Shown here piece after piece: positions 1 through 10,765 of a stretch of DNA of 64,000 bases. A program made the position numbers and the translations under genes. How positions within the stretch are numbered: position 1 is the stretch's first letter; the number at the start of each line of letters is the position of its first letter. A model generated the notes under the pieces. That model did not search any database, was not told the DNA's origin, and saw only the letters and a list, made by a program, of their open reading frames with translations. The DNA is from Cinnamomum chago. Taxonomy: Eukaryota; Streptophyta; Magnoliopsida; Laurales; Lauraceae. The stretch spans positions 126,393,001-126,457,000 of the forward strand of contig CP142453.1 of the NCBI GenBank assembly GCA_038049695.1, in the 5' to 3' direction.

Positions 1-1020
1 TATCTCTATGGCATAGATTATCCTAGATCTAACAAACACATTAATTCAAACATTATATTATATGACTTGGTATTCCAAACTACAAGAATAAAACACCAAA
101 AGAGATCTTGCATTAAAAAGAATCCAACACTGGATAAAATCAATGTCATATAATCAAAGTATTTAAAATAAAGCCCTAGAACCTATACATCACCATAAAC
201 ACAAAACTAGGGCTTCATCACAACCCTAAGATGGAGATTTAGTTACTCATGGAAGACGGTTGACGAAGAATTCTTGACGAAATCCCCATTGATGCTCTTC
301 CCCAAGCTCCAAGAAAGCCTACAGAACTTCTCCCAAGATGTGAATATCCCCCAAAACGAGTTTGGGCTCTTATTTATAAGTTTTGAGATGAAAAACCTAT
401 TAAAATGTGCATGTGACGGACTCTCGTACGATCCGGGCGTCCGGACGCCAGGAATAAAAATTCCTGCGCACCTCTCTGCCTCCAAGCGGGCGTCCGGACG
501 CCAGGACACAGTAATCACTGGTCATCATAGTGAACTTCGCAAGGTTATATCTCCCTCGATATAGCTCCGATTTATACAATCTTGGACTCCACGGATATCT
601 ACTCGAAAAGAGCTTTCCAATAGTATGTAGATTACACTAATCCGATACTCGAGTTGAAAGTTATGACCATTTCAAGTTGCTGCCCCTGAAAATTTTGAGA
701 ATAATGGTGCAATTAAAAGAACTTCCATGTTGGCATGCTATGGGGTGAGTGGGACCCATGTTGGACGTCCAAGGCATGTTTGGACTCTTGATTTGTTTTC
801 TTATTTGAGTCTCTTCACATATTTGGCACGCTTTCTTACTTGCAACTCCGGTTTGTCATGCTCTGTGAGATTTCTTCCATTTTAGCTCTGAATTTCGCTC
901 ATTGCATCCGTAATACCTACAAACAATAAAATAACATAATTAAGCTAATTAATCTCTTTCGACGGTATAACCAAGTCCTCATTAAGGGACCTAAAATTTA
1001 TCTTTTAGGCTCTCATCACA
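1..1020 (-). repeat. Probable 3' LTR of the Athila/Tat-like remnant, partial
   Basis: The purine-rich tract (minus-strand AGTTGGGGGG) at 1021-1030 is followed directly, on the minus strand, by TGTGATGAG, a plausible LTR start with the canonical TG. The other end and the partner LTR lie outside the window. Inside are two copies of the 14-bp palindrome GGCGTCCGGACGCC at 436-449 and 489-502. Called by position and end motif only. Confidence 0.5.
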
Positions 1021-1030
1021 CCCCCCAACT
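1021..1030 (-). other. Polypurine tract
   Basis: The minus strand reads AGTTGGGGGG directly before the inferred LTR start. This is the expected primer site for plus-strand DNA synthesis in LTR retrotransposons. Confidence 0.5.
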
Positions 1031-2273
1031 TACACTTTGCTAGACCTCGAGCAAAGCTAAAACAAAAGAAAGACTAACTAAGGCCACTTTCGTAGGGAGC
1101 ACAGCTGCACTTAGCATGTGTAGCAAGCCTTTAAACCTCTAAGTTCCCCCTAGAGGACGAGTTATAGTCTCGTGAGGGTTTGCAGTGAATCTATCCACAA
1201 AATTCCTGAAACATAAAAAAAAAACAGAGAGTATTTTTCACCAACGTCTCTACGAACACCGGGTATTCCTGATTTTGGGGTTTTCAGTACACAACTTAAA
1301 TGTGGTTCACAAATCCTATCTTTTGGTCAGAAATCCTCAAAATCATGTTAGAAAAATTGATCGTGCACAGTGGAAATTGTGTACATATAGAAGCATGAAA
1401 GCATAAAACGATCCACTAACAATTTCCGTGAAAACATATCTTGTTCTTTCAAAATGCTGGGCCACCGAACCTCAGTAAATGTTAACATGATTCCTCTTAA
1501 GGCATTTGTGGTGGCTTTCACACTATTGTTTTTCAAAGGACATGAGAACACTATTTTGATTTTTTTTAAATGACTGTGCAATGCCTAGGTCCCTTAAGCT
1601 TTCTAATTAACCCATGTAACGAGCATTCAGCCATTGACTCTCAAGACAGATGTCCTTAAGGCACTAGGTATGACAATACCCCTATGGGCTTACTGGCTCG
1701 AGTTAAAAAGGCTACGAACCCAAACTAGTCAATTTTTTTTTTTGATAAATGGTCCCCAACAATAGGTAGCCTTTTCCATATGCCCGACTTCAGTATAACC
1801 GAGGGTCAGCTTTCCATCATAATTGTTCTGAAGTTTTTACTAGTATGGAAATCATAGTTTCACATTTCAAATTGTCTATATAATACGTGTTAAGTGAGAG
1901 ATCAATAATTCAACAATTTCTCAAAAACTCTTTCCTAAAACAAGATAGTGAACCATTTTTCTCTTTTTCCTCACAAAAATTTCCAAAAATCAGGGTATCT
2001 TCGTTTCATAAAAACCAGGTTAGAAATCTCCCAAAAGACTAACGAAACTAGCAATTTTTTTTTTAATGAAACTAAAGGAAAAGACAACAAGTAAAAAGAA
2101 CTAAAAACAAAGGAAAGGACTACACGTAAAAAGAACTAAAAACAAAGGAAAAGACTACTCCTAGACTACTCCAAAGGTTAATACCCCACCCTCCAACTTA
2201 ACCTAACATTGTCCACAATGTGAAACACAAAATAAAAGATAAAGGAAAAGGAGGGATATCACCTGGGTACCGC
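1031..2273. other. Non-coding spacer between protease and polypurine tract
   Basis: About 1.2 kb with only short, unrecognisable reading frames. It contains several A-rich runs and a repeated A/G-rich phrase near 2070-2160. An autonomous element would have reverse transcriptase and integrase here, and none is visible. Confidence 0.5.
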
Positions 2274-3205
2274 TTAATAAGAAGTGGAAGGGAGGAAAAC
2301 GGGGAGGACGCCCCCCAACTCAGACCAAAGTACCTGCGAAATGTTAGCTGCAAGCACAATAAAAAAAATCAAAGAAAACCTACGAAGTACAAACCAAACC
2401 TGCATAAAAACATGACTCAGCACTTCTTTCATGTCTACCTCCTCCAGGTTAGGAACTAAAAATCTCCGCATATCTCGAGAAAGTGTAAAATCAGCAATGC
2501 AAGGGGGACAAGATATGTAGATGGAGGGATCAATATCTTTCAACTCGGCAACTGAACAGCCGAGTGCATTCTTGCGCAAGTCCAACACATTCAAAATGTG
2601 AGCTTCCTGACCATCAGACAGATCAGGAGCAATGACAGCAGGCAAAGTATCCTCAGGGTGAAGAGCATTTTCTACGAGCTCATCAACAACATTGACTACA
2701 AAAGCAGTCATCCTGGTCTGAAGGTTGATGAGAGGCCCTAAAAGCATTCAACCTTACTTTCATATTCCCGAAGGAAACATCCATAACTCCGGTTCGGTAA
2801 TTAATGTTCGCATTGGCCGTGGCAAAAAAGGGCCGTCCAAGAATGACAGTAGTGTGCTTCGGTGAATTTTGCACTGGTTCAGTGTCAAGGACAATGAAAT
2901 CGACAGGGAAAAAGAACTTGTCGACCTTGACTAGAACATCCTCAATTATTCCCCGAGGCAACCTGACAGACTTATCAGCAAGTTGTAAGGCAACTGGAGT
3001 GGGCTTTAAGTCCCCTAATCTGCTCATACACCGAGTAAGGCAAGAGATTGACACTCGCTCCTAGATCCAACAATGCATGATCAATAACGTGACTCCCAAT
3101 TGTGCAGGTAATCGTGGGAGTGCCAGGATCTTTCAGCTTGGGAGGAGTGCCATTATGGAGAATTGAGCTCACTTGCTCGGTAAGTAAAACCTTCTTTTGG
3201 CACAT
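2274..3205 (-). pseudogene. Retropepsin-like protease region of the Athila/Tat-like remnant
   Basis: Minus-strand frames carry retropepsin-like phrases: a stretch around LLDLGASVNLLPYSVY (active-site region of plant gypsy proteases), then PRGIIEDVLVKVDKFFFPVDF and ILGRPFFATANANI. The family is the aspartic protease that processes the gag-pol polyprotein. The tail toward 2274 has no recognised domain. Broken fossil. Confidence 0.7.
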
Positions 3206-4345
3206 GAGATTTAGATTTGCGCTTTTGAGTGCACAAATCTTTTAGAAATTTAGCATAAGAAGGGACCTGCTTGATAGCATCTAGCAAAGGCAGGTTAATC
3301 GTTACTTGCTTAAACACTTCTAACATCTCATCCATGGTAACTTTCTTTTTACTAAAGGGAGAGGGTGTGTCAAGACAAGTGGGAAAAGGGGTTTTAGGCA
3401 CATATGGGGGTGCCATAGCCGAGTTGGATGAAAAATTGGACGAGTTGACCTCATGTCCCTTAGAAACCATTTCAGCCCGAGGGCTCTTGGGATTTGTTAT
3501 GGGCTCTTTCAGACCTTGCTTAGGCTCCTCAGGCCTAGTCTCAACCTCACGCCCATTCCGTAATGCGACAACTATTTTCGCTTGCTCATGATAGGTATCA
3601 TTATGTTGCGAGCCACTACCCACCTCAAAAGAATTCTTAGGGTTAACCGTGGGTTGGCTAGGCAAGCGTCCCTCCTCTCTTTTGTTAAGAGCATTAGCTA
3701 TTTGCCCGATCTGGACCTCTAGCTTAGCTATAGATTGAGAGTGAGAATGGACCAGCTGAGTGGTTGCTTTGAGCTCTTTGAGCTCTTGCAGCACTGTCTC
3801 CTCAAATGATGGAGTTCTTTGAGGTGGTTGAGGGTTGGGTTGCTGGTAGGATTGTTGGGAACGATAGGCCGCAGGATTGTATTAAAAATTAGGCCCATTT
3901 CCTGGTTGAGAGAATGAAGTGCCTTGACCGGGCGACTTCCATGAAAAGTTAGGGTGATTGCGCCATCCCGGGTTAAAGATATTCGAAAATGGATCATTAC
4001 CCGGTTTGGAGAACCCCTGTGCAGCATTCACTTGCTCTTGCACAAATTCAGGGAATTGGGGTGCTGCAGGACAATTGCTCACAAAATGAACGGGACTAGA
4101 GCACCAAGCACAACCACCTTGAGAGGGTGGGGATTGGAGAGTTTGACCCACAAATAATAGTTGATCTAATTTTTCGGTCAAGGCAGCCACTTGAGTGGTG
4201 AGTTCATTAGAGGGTTGAATTTCAAACACACCTCTAGGTTTTTGTAAATTAGAGGCTGTCTGCCTCTCCAATCTAGCAGTGGAAGCATGGTGCTGAAAGG
4301 TCTCACTCATATTCTCGAAAAGCTCCCATGCCTCATCCTCATTTT
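3153..4345 (-). pseudogene. gag region with CCHC zinc knuckle (Athila/Tat-like)
   Basis: Minus-strand gag sequence. The phrase EAWELFENMSETFQHH, typical of Athila-type gag, lies at the right edge. A CCHC knuckle of spacing C-X2-C-X4-H-X4-C (CAWCSSPVHFVSNC) lies at 4071-4112. Downstream is a helical stretch rich in Leu, Gln and Lys, followed by a Pro/Ser-rich linker. Gag forms the capsid and binds the RNA. The N-terminal part is absent because the element is cut at about 4345. Broken fossil. Confidence 0.7.
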
Positions 4346-4552
4346 TCCACCTAGTCGCGTAGCTCTTATGTAGCCTCTTCCGGAGTGTGATGCTCCCACT
4401 GAACCTTCACCCAATGAATGGTCTGGGTTCGGAGCACCTGCTCCTTGGTGTTGATGATAGCAACTGGTCTGGCGATGTACGAAGCGTCTGGCTGGATATT
4501 GAGTGACTGATGATAAAGAATGTGCGTAGGGTCCTCCACGTACTTCTTCAGC
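4346..4552 (-). pseudogene. Chromodomain-like C-terminal tail of the Tekay-like pol, left of the CACTA insertion
   Basis: On the minus strand this reads as the usual end of Tekay/Del polyproteins, with phrases such as YVEDPTHILYHQSL and VQWEHHTPEEAT. In this family that region binds chromatin and guides integration. It continues the integrase end that resumes at 9523 across the CACTA element. Broken fossil. Confidence 0.75.
4550..4552. repeat. 3-bp target duplication AGC, left copy (partner at 9523-9525)
   Basis: AGC directly precedes CACTA at 4553 and follows TAGTG at 9522. Three-bp target duplications are the CACTA signature. Confidence 0.9.
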
Positions 4553-4559
4553 CACTACA

Positions 4560-4920
4560 ACAAAAATCATTTTTCGCGGCGAATATTTCGCGACGTTTTG
4601 AAAATTTGTCACTAAATATTGGTTTTCGCGACGAAAAATTCATTTCGTCGCCTAAAATGAAAATACAAATGATTTAACGACGATAATTTTTAATCGACGC
4701 TAAATATCGTCGCAAAAAGTTTGGCGCCAAAAAATGAGACTGGCGCCATGAAGAGGTACAAATTTGGCGACGAAATTATTTATTTTACGACGAATTTATT
4801 TCGTCGCTAAATTATTTACATCATATTTTATTATAGAAATTTTGCGACAAAAATATATCGCCGTAAAATCTTTTTATAATAATCCGCAACTAATTTATTT
4901 CGTCGCTGAATGGATAAAAT
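4560..4920. repeat. Left subterminal repeats of the first CACTA element
   Basis: Repeated GCGACGAA/TTCGTCGC motifs in both orientations, for example around 4627-4655, 4763-4806 and 4894-4905. They match the array near the right end and are probably bound by the transposase of an autonomous relative. Confidence 0.75.
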
Positions 4921-4989
4921 TTGGGACACGCGGTTTGTGTTGGCGGTTTATTTTTGAAAACTATTGGCGATGAAATGAATTTACTCGAA

Positions 4990-5358
4990 AGACTTAAGAG
5001 AAGAGACAGAACTCCATTTCTCTCACAGCGGAACAGACTGCAGACCTCGTCCATTTCTTTCACATCGGAACGAAGGCGCTCTGCTTTCCCCCCATTTCTT
5101 TCCTCCCCTTTCCTTTCCCCTTTCCCAGTTTCCCCATCCCGCCGGAGCTCGCCTGCACCAGACCCGCCCCCAGATCTCTCTCTCCCTCCCCCTCCCTCTC
5201 CCTCTCCCTCTCTCTCTATTTCTCTCTGCACTGTGCCCTACTCCCACGATCTGCCCTCCCGCCGCACCAGCACGCCACCGCTGGACGATCTCTTGCGCCG
5301 GAGCCGCCATCGGTTCTCTCCATCTCCCTCTCCCTCTGTCTCGCTGCTCTATTTTGCA
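4990..5358 (+). promoter_or_regulatory. Captured pyrimidine-rich leader upstream of the HMGB exons
   Basis: This 370-bp stretch lies between the subterminal repeats and the HMGB start codon. It is very rich in CT, TCTCTC and CCCTCC runs, especially 5160-5225. Such tracts are common in plant promoters and 5' leaders, and it was probably captured with exon 1. The reading frames within it are composition artefacts. Confidence 0.4.
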
Positions 5359-6430
5359 ATGGGGGATGCTTCGAAAACGAATCCTTCAAGGGCGAGAAAG
5401 AGAGTCGAAGTTGAGACCACCTCGCTTAAATGGGCAAGGGACGGAAGCGCTTTTACCAGATGGTATTGTTTTGTATTTTGATTTGTTTCCCCCTTTTCTG
5501 AATTGGGTTTTTCCCCAGTCGTTTATATGTCTACATCTGAACTTCCCTTTTAGATTCATCCCCTTTAATCAGTTTTTATGAAAGATCTCTCTGTTTCTCA
5601 CTCTGTTGATGTGTTGAACAAATAAACTGCATTAATGTGCTTGTTTTATGTTCTCTTTGAAGGGAACCTACAATTTCCCTATTGAAATTTTATGGGTTTT
5701 TGGAACTGCATTAATGTGTTTGTGTTATGTTCTCTTCAGAGTAAAGCTACAATTTCCCTATTGGAATTTTATGGGTTTTTGGAGTACATTCAATATGTTA
5801 TGATTTTGGGTACTAATGAAGTAGATTTTTCCATCTGTTTTTATAGTGAGGGAACCTCAGTTTCCCATCAGAATGTTATGGGTTTATGGATTAAATCCCA
5901 TCTTATGATTTAGAGGAGGCCTACGATTTCCCGGAGTAATTCAATATTTATAATTGTGGGGGCTAATAGAGCAGTTTCTTCTGTCTGTTTTGTAGTGAGG
6001 CTTGTAATAAGGATGTTCCTGTAGGGCTCATTGACATGCACAGCTGCAGCCTTGATTCTAGGATCAAGATGAATTTAGGTACTGCCCTTCAATAGCATTT
6101 ACGCCTTGTTTTATGCTGGTGTTATATGACTTTTAAGTGTTTTCCTCCTTTGACTGATTTGTTCTGTCTCAATGACAGAGGCTCAGATAGTTGAAAAGGT
6201 CACAGAAGTTAAAAAGCCAACAGAAAGGTAAATTTCTTCACAATGCAGAATGGTAAGGTTTGAATCCTATTTCTTACATTCCACTTCTTGTGCTCATTAT
6301 CTATTTGAGTTTTAAATGACAGGAAGAAGGCAGCATCTTCTGAGCCCAAGGCAAAGAACAGTAAGAAGGAAAAGAAAGTGAAGGATCCTAACATGCCTAA
6401 ACGTGCTCCAACTGCCTTCTTTCTCTTCAT
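5359..6430 (+). pseudogene. Captured 5' half of an HMG-box (HMGB-type) chromatin protein gene, exons 1-4
   Basis: Four exons with GT-AG borders join in one frame: 5359-5462, 5996-6078, 6179-6227 and 6323-6430. They encode about 115 residues. The N-terminal part is basic (SRARKRVEVE), then comes the motif CNKDVPVGLIDMHSCSLDSR, typical of the plant HMGB6/HMGB7-like subgroup, then a Lys-rich linker, then the beginning of the HMG box (KDPNMPKRAPTAFFLFM). HMGB proteins bend DNA in chromatin. The copy stops just inside the HMG box at the exon 4 donor and the rest of the gene is absent. I see no stop or frameshift in the captured exons, which suggests recent capture or selection. It lies inside a CACTA element, so it is a transduplicate rather than the native gene. 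Confidence 0.85.
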
Positions 6431-7638
6431 GTATGCAACTCCCTCTGTTTTTTTTTTAAAGCATAGATGCAGGATTTTAATTAATCAATTGCTCATCACA
6501 GTGACATGTACTTTTATTATTATGAATGCAATTTAAAGATTGTCTGTTTAATACAGAATGCTCTTGTGAGGGACCTCAAATTTATTTTTTTTAAATGTTT
6601 ATTTTTAAAATTGTTATTGTCTTGAACTTGGAAAGCTCCAATTATTTGTATATAATTCTGTTTGAAATCTATTTCTATGTGTGTGTTAACTATTTCTTTT
6701 TCATCTCATGATTTTCTCTTATGGTGGTTCTACTCTTATAGGTTTCTCTTAATTCTATCCATGTTCCCTTGTAATTCTAGGAGTACCTTTAATTCCAGTA
6801 TGTCTCTTTGTTCATTTTGCGCTTTTTCAGCAATGTACAAGAGAATAATATGTTAGATGAATGAAATTTGCTATTCCCTAGACATAGATGCTTCTAGCTA
6901 TAACTATGTCACTCATTTAATGTCATACAACTCTGCAGGGAATAATATTGATTTTATGAATACATTGGAGTTTACATGATTCACTGATACATTTATGGGG
7001 ATTATACATAGATGCTTAATGCTTGATAGAAAAAGGAAAGATGGCTACTCTTATGCAATGCTTTCCCTTTAACTTATTACAATTCTCATTCTAAATTCTA
7101 GGGTGGGTTTTTCCTTTTTTCTTTTTTCTTTTTTTTTGGGGCGAGGAGGGTGCGGGCAGGGAAGACACCGATGGGGTTATTGAAAGGAAAGATTGTAAGC
7201 AATTCTTTATGTATTTTAAGAATGTTTGGTCATAGCTTCTTCACATAGAGCTCCCCTTCCATACACCAAAGTTAGATAAGATGTTTGTGGTTCATAACTT
7301 GTGTGTTTTATGAGTATAGAATTCATTAAACCAACCCCAGATTGATGGGATAAGGCTAATTTGATGCTGATGATGTGTAATTTAATAATGTGGGTTCCTT
7401 TACTTTAAAAAGTCATGCCTTTTGATTATCCTATTTGGTGCCTGTTGGGTTTATTAATGTTGTTTTTCTCTAGTAATTTTTTTTCCAATCCTTTTCAGGT
7501 GCAGAAACATCTTTGAAGTAAGAACAAAGACTGATGTTGGGATTTTATTTCCTTACTAGAAGATTGGTATATGGAGAAACTATGAATAAGAAGTATTTAC
7601 ACTTTATTGAAATAATACCTAAACCGCAATTCATGCAG
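6431..7638 (+). other. Intron-like AT-rich filler inside the first CACTA element
   Basis: T-rich sequence between the last HMGB exon and the WD40-like exon, with no convincing reading frame. The left part is probably the next HMGB intron and the right part sequence captured from the second gene. The join is not visible by eye. Confidence 0.4.
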
Positions 7639-7690
7639 GGACTAATGGTTGGCTCCATGACAGGCAGTTACCGCTTTTATGATGCATCAG
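7639..7690 (+). pseudogene. Captured exon of a WD40-repeat protein (WDR44-like)
   Basis: A 52-bp exon between a TTCATGCAG acceptor and a GTACAT donor reads GLMVGSMTGSYRFYDAS. This resembles a WD40 blade of plant WDR44-like proteins (pattern G-x-VG-x-TG-x-CRFYD). WD40 domains are protein-binding propellers. Only one short exon is recognised, so the family call is tentative. Confidence 0.5.
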
Positions 7691-8055
7691 GTACATTCTT
7701 GAAGTATTATTATTATTATTATTTTTACTTTGTTGAAATTCTGATATGTTGAAATTCCGGAGGGGCTATTATTGTTGAAAATAGGACCTGAAGGCAATAT
7801 TTTGGACAGTAAACTTCATCTTGTGATGTGGTGTTGCGTTTAAACCTTTTGTTTTATTGTCCTTAAACTTGTTACTTGAGAGCTATATATAGTGCATATC
7901 CATGTTTTATTTTCTTGCTTCTTTGACCTATTGCATCTATCATATATTTTTTCCATCAGGTTTTTTAATGCTGCATTGGAATGTCTGCTAAATGCATGTG
8001 GGTAGATGCCTTTATGAACAATCGCAAATAGCACAAGAAATGGGGTGAATGAGAA

Positions 8056-8154
8056 GCATCACTGGAGGACGAATCATCTGGAAATATTGCCTCTGTTCTA
8101 TCACTTTCAGTGGACCGCCATATGCTTGTTGCTTTTTATGAGAATGGACATGTG
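8056..8154 (+). pseudogene. Exon-like fragment, possibly WD40-related
   Basis: An open stretch reads SSGNIASVLSLSVDRHMLVA followed by FYENGHVKV, then meets a GTTTGT donor-like site. The pattern of small residues, a Leu/Val strand and an xNGxVxV turn looks like a WD40 blade, but the parent gene is not recognised. It may come from the same donor gene as 7639-7690 or from another. Confidence 0.35.
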
Positions 8155-8860
8155 AAGGTTTGTGATGCTTTGCACCTTTCCTTTATCTGTCTCATTTGCA
8201 TTTTCATGTTTTTTCTCCTAGAGAGAATTATTCTTCAGCTTGTGCTTTTGTGTTTTCCCCCCCAACAAATCATCCCAAAATTCAAGAACAAGGGTGAAAT
8301 GCACCAAGATTTGTGGGTGTGATTGTTGTTTCTGGTAGGATTCTTGTGATCTTGAATCAACTTGTTTAGGCTCAAGTGCACTTTTATTTTTTAATTTTCT
8401 CAGGATTTTATTTTGTTTCACTTACTTTGCTTTTGATTCCCATGTTTAATTCCTAACAATTTTTTTTTTTTTTTACCACAGGTTGGGACTAAAGATCAAT
8501 TAGCAACGACAATATTTTGTTTTTCATAAGAATATTGTACTTATACTATTTTGGATGCTACATTTTTACTTGAATTAGCAATGATAATGTGGCTAAACTT
8601 GTGGGTCGTATTTAATAGTTATATGTTTCCTAATATGTTGAAGGAGCATGTTTTGTACATTTTTCATTAGTTAAATGAGCAGACTTTACTGTACATTTTG
8701 TTTGAGTTTGAATGACCATGTTTTATTGTACATTTTATTTTCGTTGAATGGGAATGATGTTTTATTATACATTTTATTTTAGTTGAATGAGCAGGTTTTA
8801 TTACATTCAGCGTAAAGGAGGTTTTTGAGGTAGCATGTGGTAATTTAAAAAAATATATAT
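8155..8860. other. AT-rich interior of the first CACTA element, no gene seen
   Basis: Low-complexity AT-rich DNA with a repeated phrase of the type TTTTATTGTACATTTTATTT around 8640-8800 (about four imperfect copies). No coding sequence recognised. Confidence 0.4.
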
Positions 8861-9520
8861 ATTATTTTTAGCGACGAATTTTATTTGTCTCCTAAAAGGA
8901 ATAAATATATCCCCGACGTATATAATTTGTCGCCTAAGAGAAATTGTGGCAAGGTTAAATATTGGGCGAAATGTCTACAAACTATGTGCGACAAAACTAA
9001 TTCGTCACCTATTATAATTTATGGCAATTCATGCACTATTTGGCGACAATAAAGTTTTGTCGGTAAAAAACTATAATTCAGCGACGACTAAATTTTGTCG
9101 CCAAATTCCTTTTTCACTATTTTTTATCCATTTTCTCGTAATGAATCATGGACATTTGGCGACAAAAAATATCATTTTTGGCGACGATAATGTGTTGTCG
9201 CAGAAAATCATTTTAGCGACAATTATGTGTTGTCGCGGAAAATTGATATTTAGCGACGATAATGTATTGTCGCAGAAAATTGGTATTTAGCGACGATAAT
9301 GTGTTGTCGCGGAAAATTGATATTTAGCGACGATAAGGTGTTGTCGCAGAAAATGTATATTTAGCGACGATTAATTGTGATCGTCGGCAAAAACAATCAT
9401 CGACACATAATGGGCGACGAACGGGCGACGAAACAATTTTTGACGCAGAATATATCTTGCGATGATTTTATGACTTTCTGCGACAAATATTTACGTCGCG
9501 AAAAATGTCTTTTGTTGTAG
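8860..9520. repeat. Right subterminal repeat array of the first CACTA element
   Basis: At least six copies of a roughly 40-bp unit, TTAGCGACGATAATGTGTTG then TCGC and an A-rich gap, at about 9190-9370, with further GCGACGA/TCGTCGC motifs on both sides. These are typical CACTA subterminal transposase-binding repeats. The small frame over 9021-9290 is a by-product. Confidence 0.8.
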
Positions 9521-9522
9521 TG

Positions 9523-10459
9523 AGCATAGAGACGTGAAACACATTGTGCACTCCTGATAGCTCTGGCGGTAGCTGGAGCTTGTAAGCAATGTCTCCGATC
9601 CTTAACCTGATCTCAATCGGTCCGACGTACCTCCGTGCTAGCTTACCCTTCTCGCCAAACCTAAGGGTACTTCGGGCTAGGGAAACCTTCAAGAAAACTT
9701 TGTCTCCCTTTTGAAACTCGAGAGGTCTGCGCCGGTTATCTGCATAACTCTTCTGTCGGTTGCGGCTGATCTTCAGGTTCTCGACTATCTGTTAAACCTT
9801 CTCGCTGGTGTCGCTGACTATGGATGGTACATGGAAACTCCTGACACCAACTTCTTCCCAACAGGCTGGAGTTTTGCATCTCCTCCAGTACAGAGCCTCG
9901 AACGGTGCCATCTTGATGCTCGAATGGTAACTGTTGTTGTAGGCAAACTCGCAAAGTGGCAAGGTATCTTTCCAGTTCTCTTTGTAGTCCAAGACACAAG
10001 TTTTCAACATGTCCTCTAGTGTCTGGTTGGTACGCTCGGTCTGCCCATCTGTCTGAGGATGATAAGCTGTGCTGAAACTCAACTTGGTGCCCAAGGCCTA
10101 CTGTAGGCTCTCCCAGAAGTGAGAAGTAAAACGCGGGTCTCTATCCGAAACAATCGAAGCTTGAACCCCGTGCAATGAAACAATCCTGTCCACATACAAC
10201 TTAGCAAGGATGTCGAGTCCTGCCTTCATCAATACTGGCAAGAAGTGAGCTAACTTAGTCAGTCGATCCACAATCACCCAAATGTCGTCGTGGCATCTCC
10301 TGGTAGCTGGAGTCCTGCGATGAAGTCCATGGTAATATGTTCCCACTTCCACTGGGGTATGTCGAGCTGGTGAAGTAGTCCCGGCGGCTTCTGGTGTTCA
10401 ATCTTGTTCTGCCGACACGTCAAACACCTGGAGACATAACGTGCGATTTCTTTCTTCAT
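9523..10459 (-). pseudogene. Integrase region of the Tekay-like element
   Basis: The minus strand shows the zinc-binding end (CLTCRQNKIEHQKPPGLL), the catalytic-core phrases VIVDRLTKLAHFLPV and [17 protein letters not shown], and the C-terminal GPIEIRLRIGDIAYKLQLPP. Integrase inserts the cDNA into the genome. The C-terminal end is cut at 9523 by the CACTA insertion and continues at 4552. Broken fossil. Confidence 0.85.
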
Positions 10460-10765
10460 GTTGTTCCACCAGTAGTAGCTCCTCAGATTCTAGTACATCT
10501 TGGGGCTGCCGGGGTGAATCGAGTATCTGCTATGATGTGCATTTGCGAGGATCTCGTCTTTCAGCTCCTGAACATCCGGCACGCACAATCGGTCCTGATA
10601 GTAGAGCACTCCACCAATCAACCTGAACTCTGGCCTCTGGTCAATCTACTCGATCACCCTAACAAGCTTTGGATCGTTGCGTTGACTGTCCTTGACCTTC
10701 CCCAGTAACTCCGGTTCCCATGCGGACATGGTAGCTAGCATTACTCTCCCACTGAGCGGCTGAAA

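Larger units (their letters stand above)
1..4345 (-). mobile_element. Athila/Tat-like LTR retrotransposon remnant (gag-protease type)
   Basis: Read on the minus strand this contains gag with a zinc knuckle, an aspartic-protease region, a non-coding spacer, a purine-rich tract and the start of a 3' LTR that runs off the left edge. No reverse transcriptase or integrase was seen between protease and purine tract, so it resembles the non-autonomous gag-only elements (TR-GAG or LARD-like) known in plants. The clade call rests on the protease-region phrase ILGRPFFATANANI, typical of Athila/Tat elements. The right end, near 4345, abuts the pol end of a different gypsy element and is not a natural terminus. 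The element is broken, with a few breaks; treat as a fossil. Confidence 0.7.
4553..9522. mobile_element. Exon-carrying (Pack-type) CACTA DNA transposon, 4970 bp
   Basis: The element starts CACTACAACAAAAA and ends with the inverse TTTTGTTGTAGTG, flanked by AGC on both sides. Both subterminal zones (about 4560-4920 and 8860-9520) are packed with the motif GCGACGA and its inverse TCGTCGC, as expected for transposase-binding repeats in CACTA elements. There is no transposase. The interior holds host gene pieces with introns: four exons of an HMGB-type gene and one or two WD40-like exons. It is inserted in the tail of the Tekay-like element and so is younger than that insertion. Confidence 0.93.

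Noticed and set aside
4890-5310. Minus-strand Glu/Gly/Arg-rich frames opposite the HMGB leader
   Set aside because: They are the reverse reading of a CT-rich leader; composition alone explains them.
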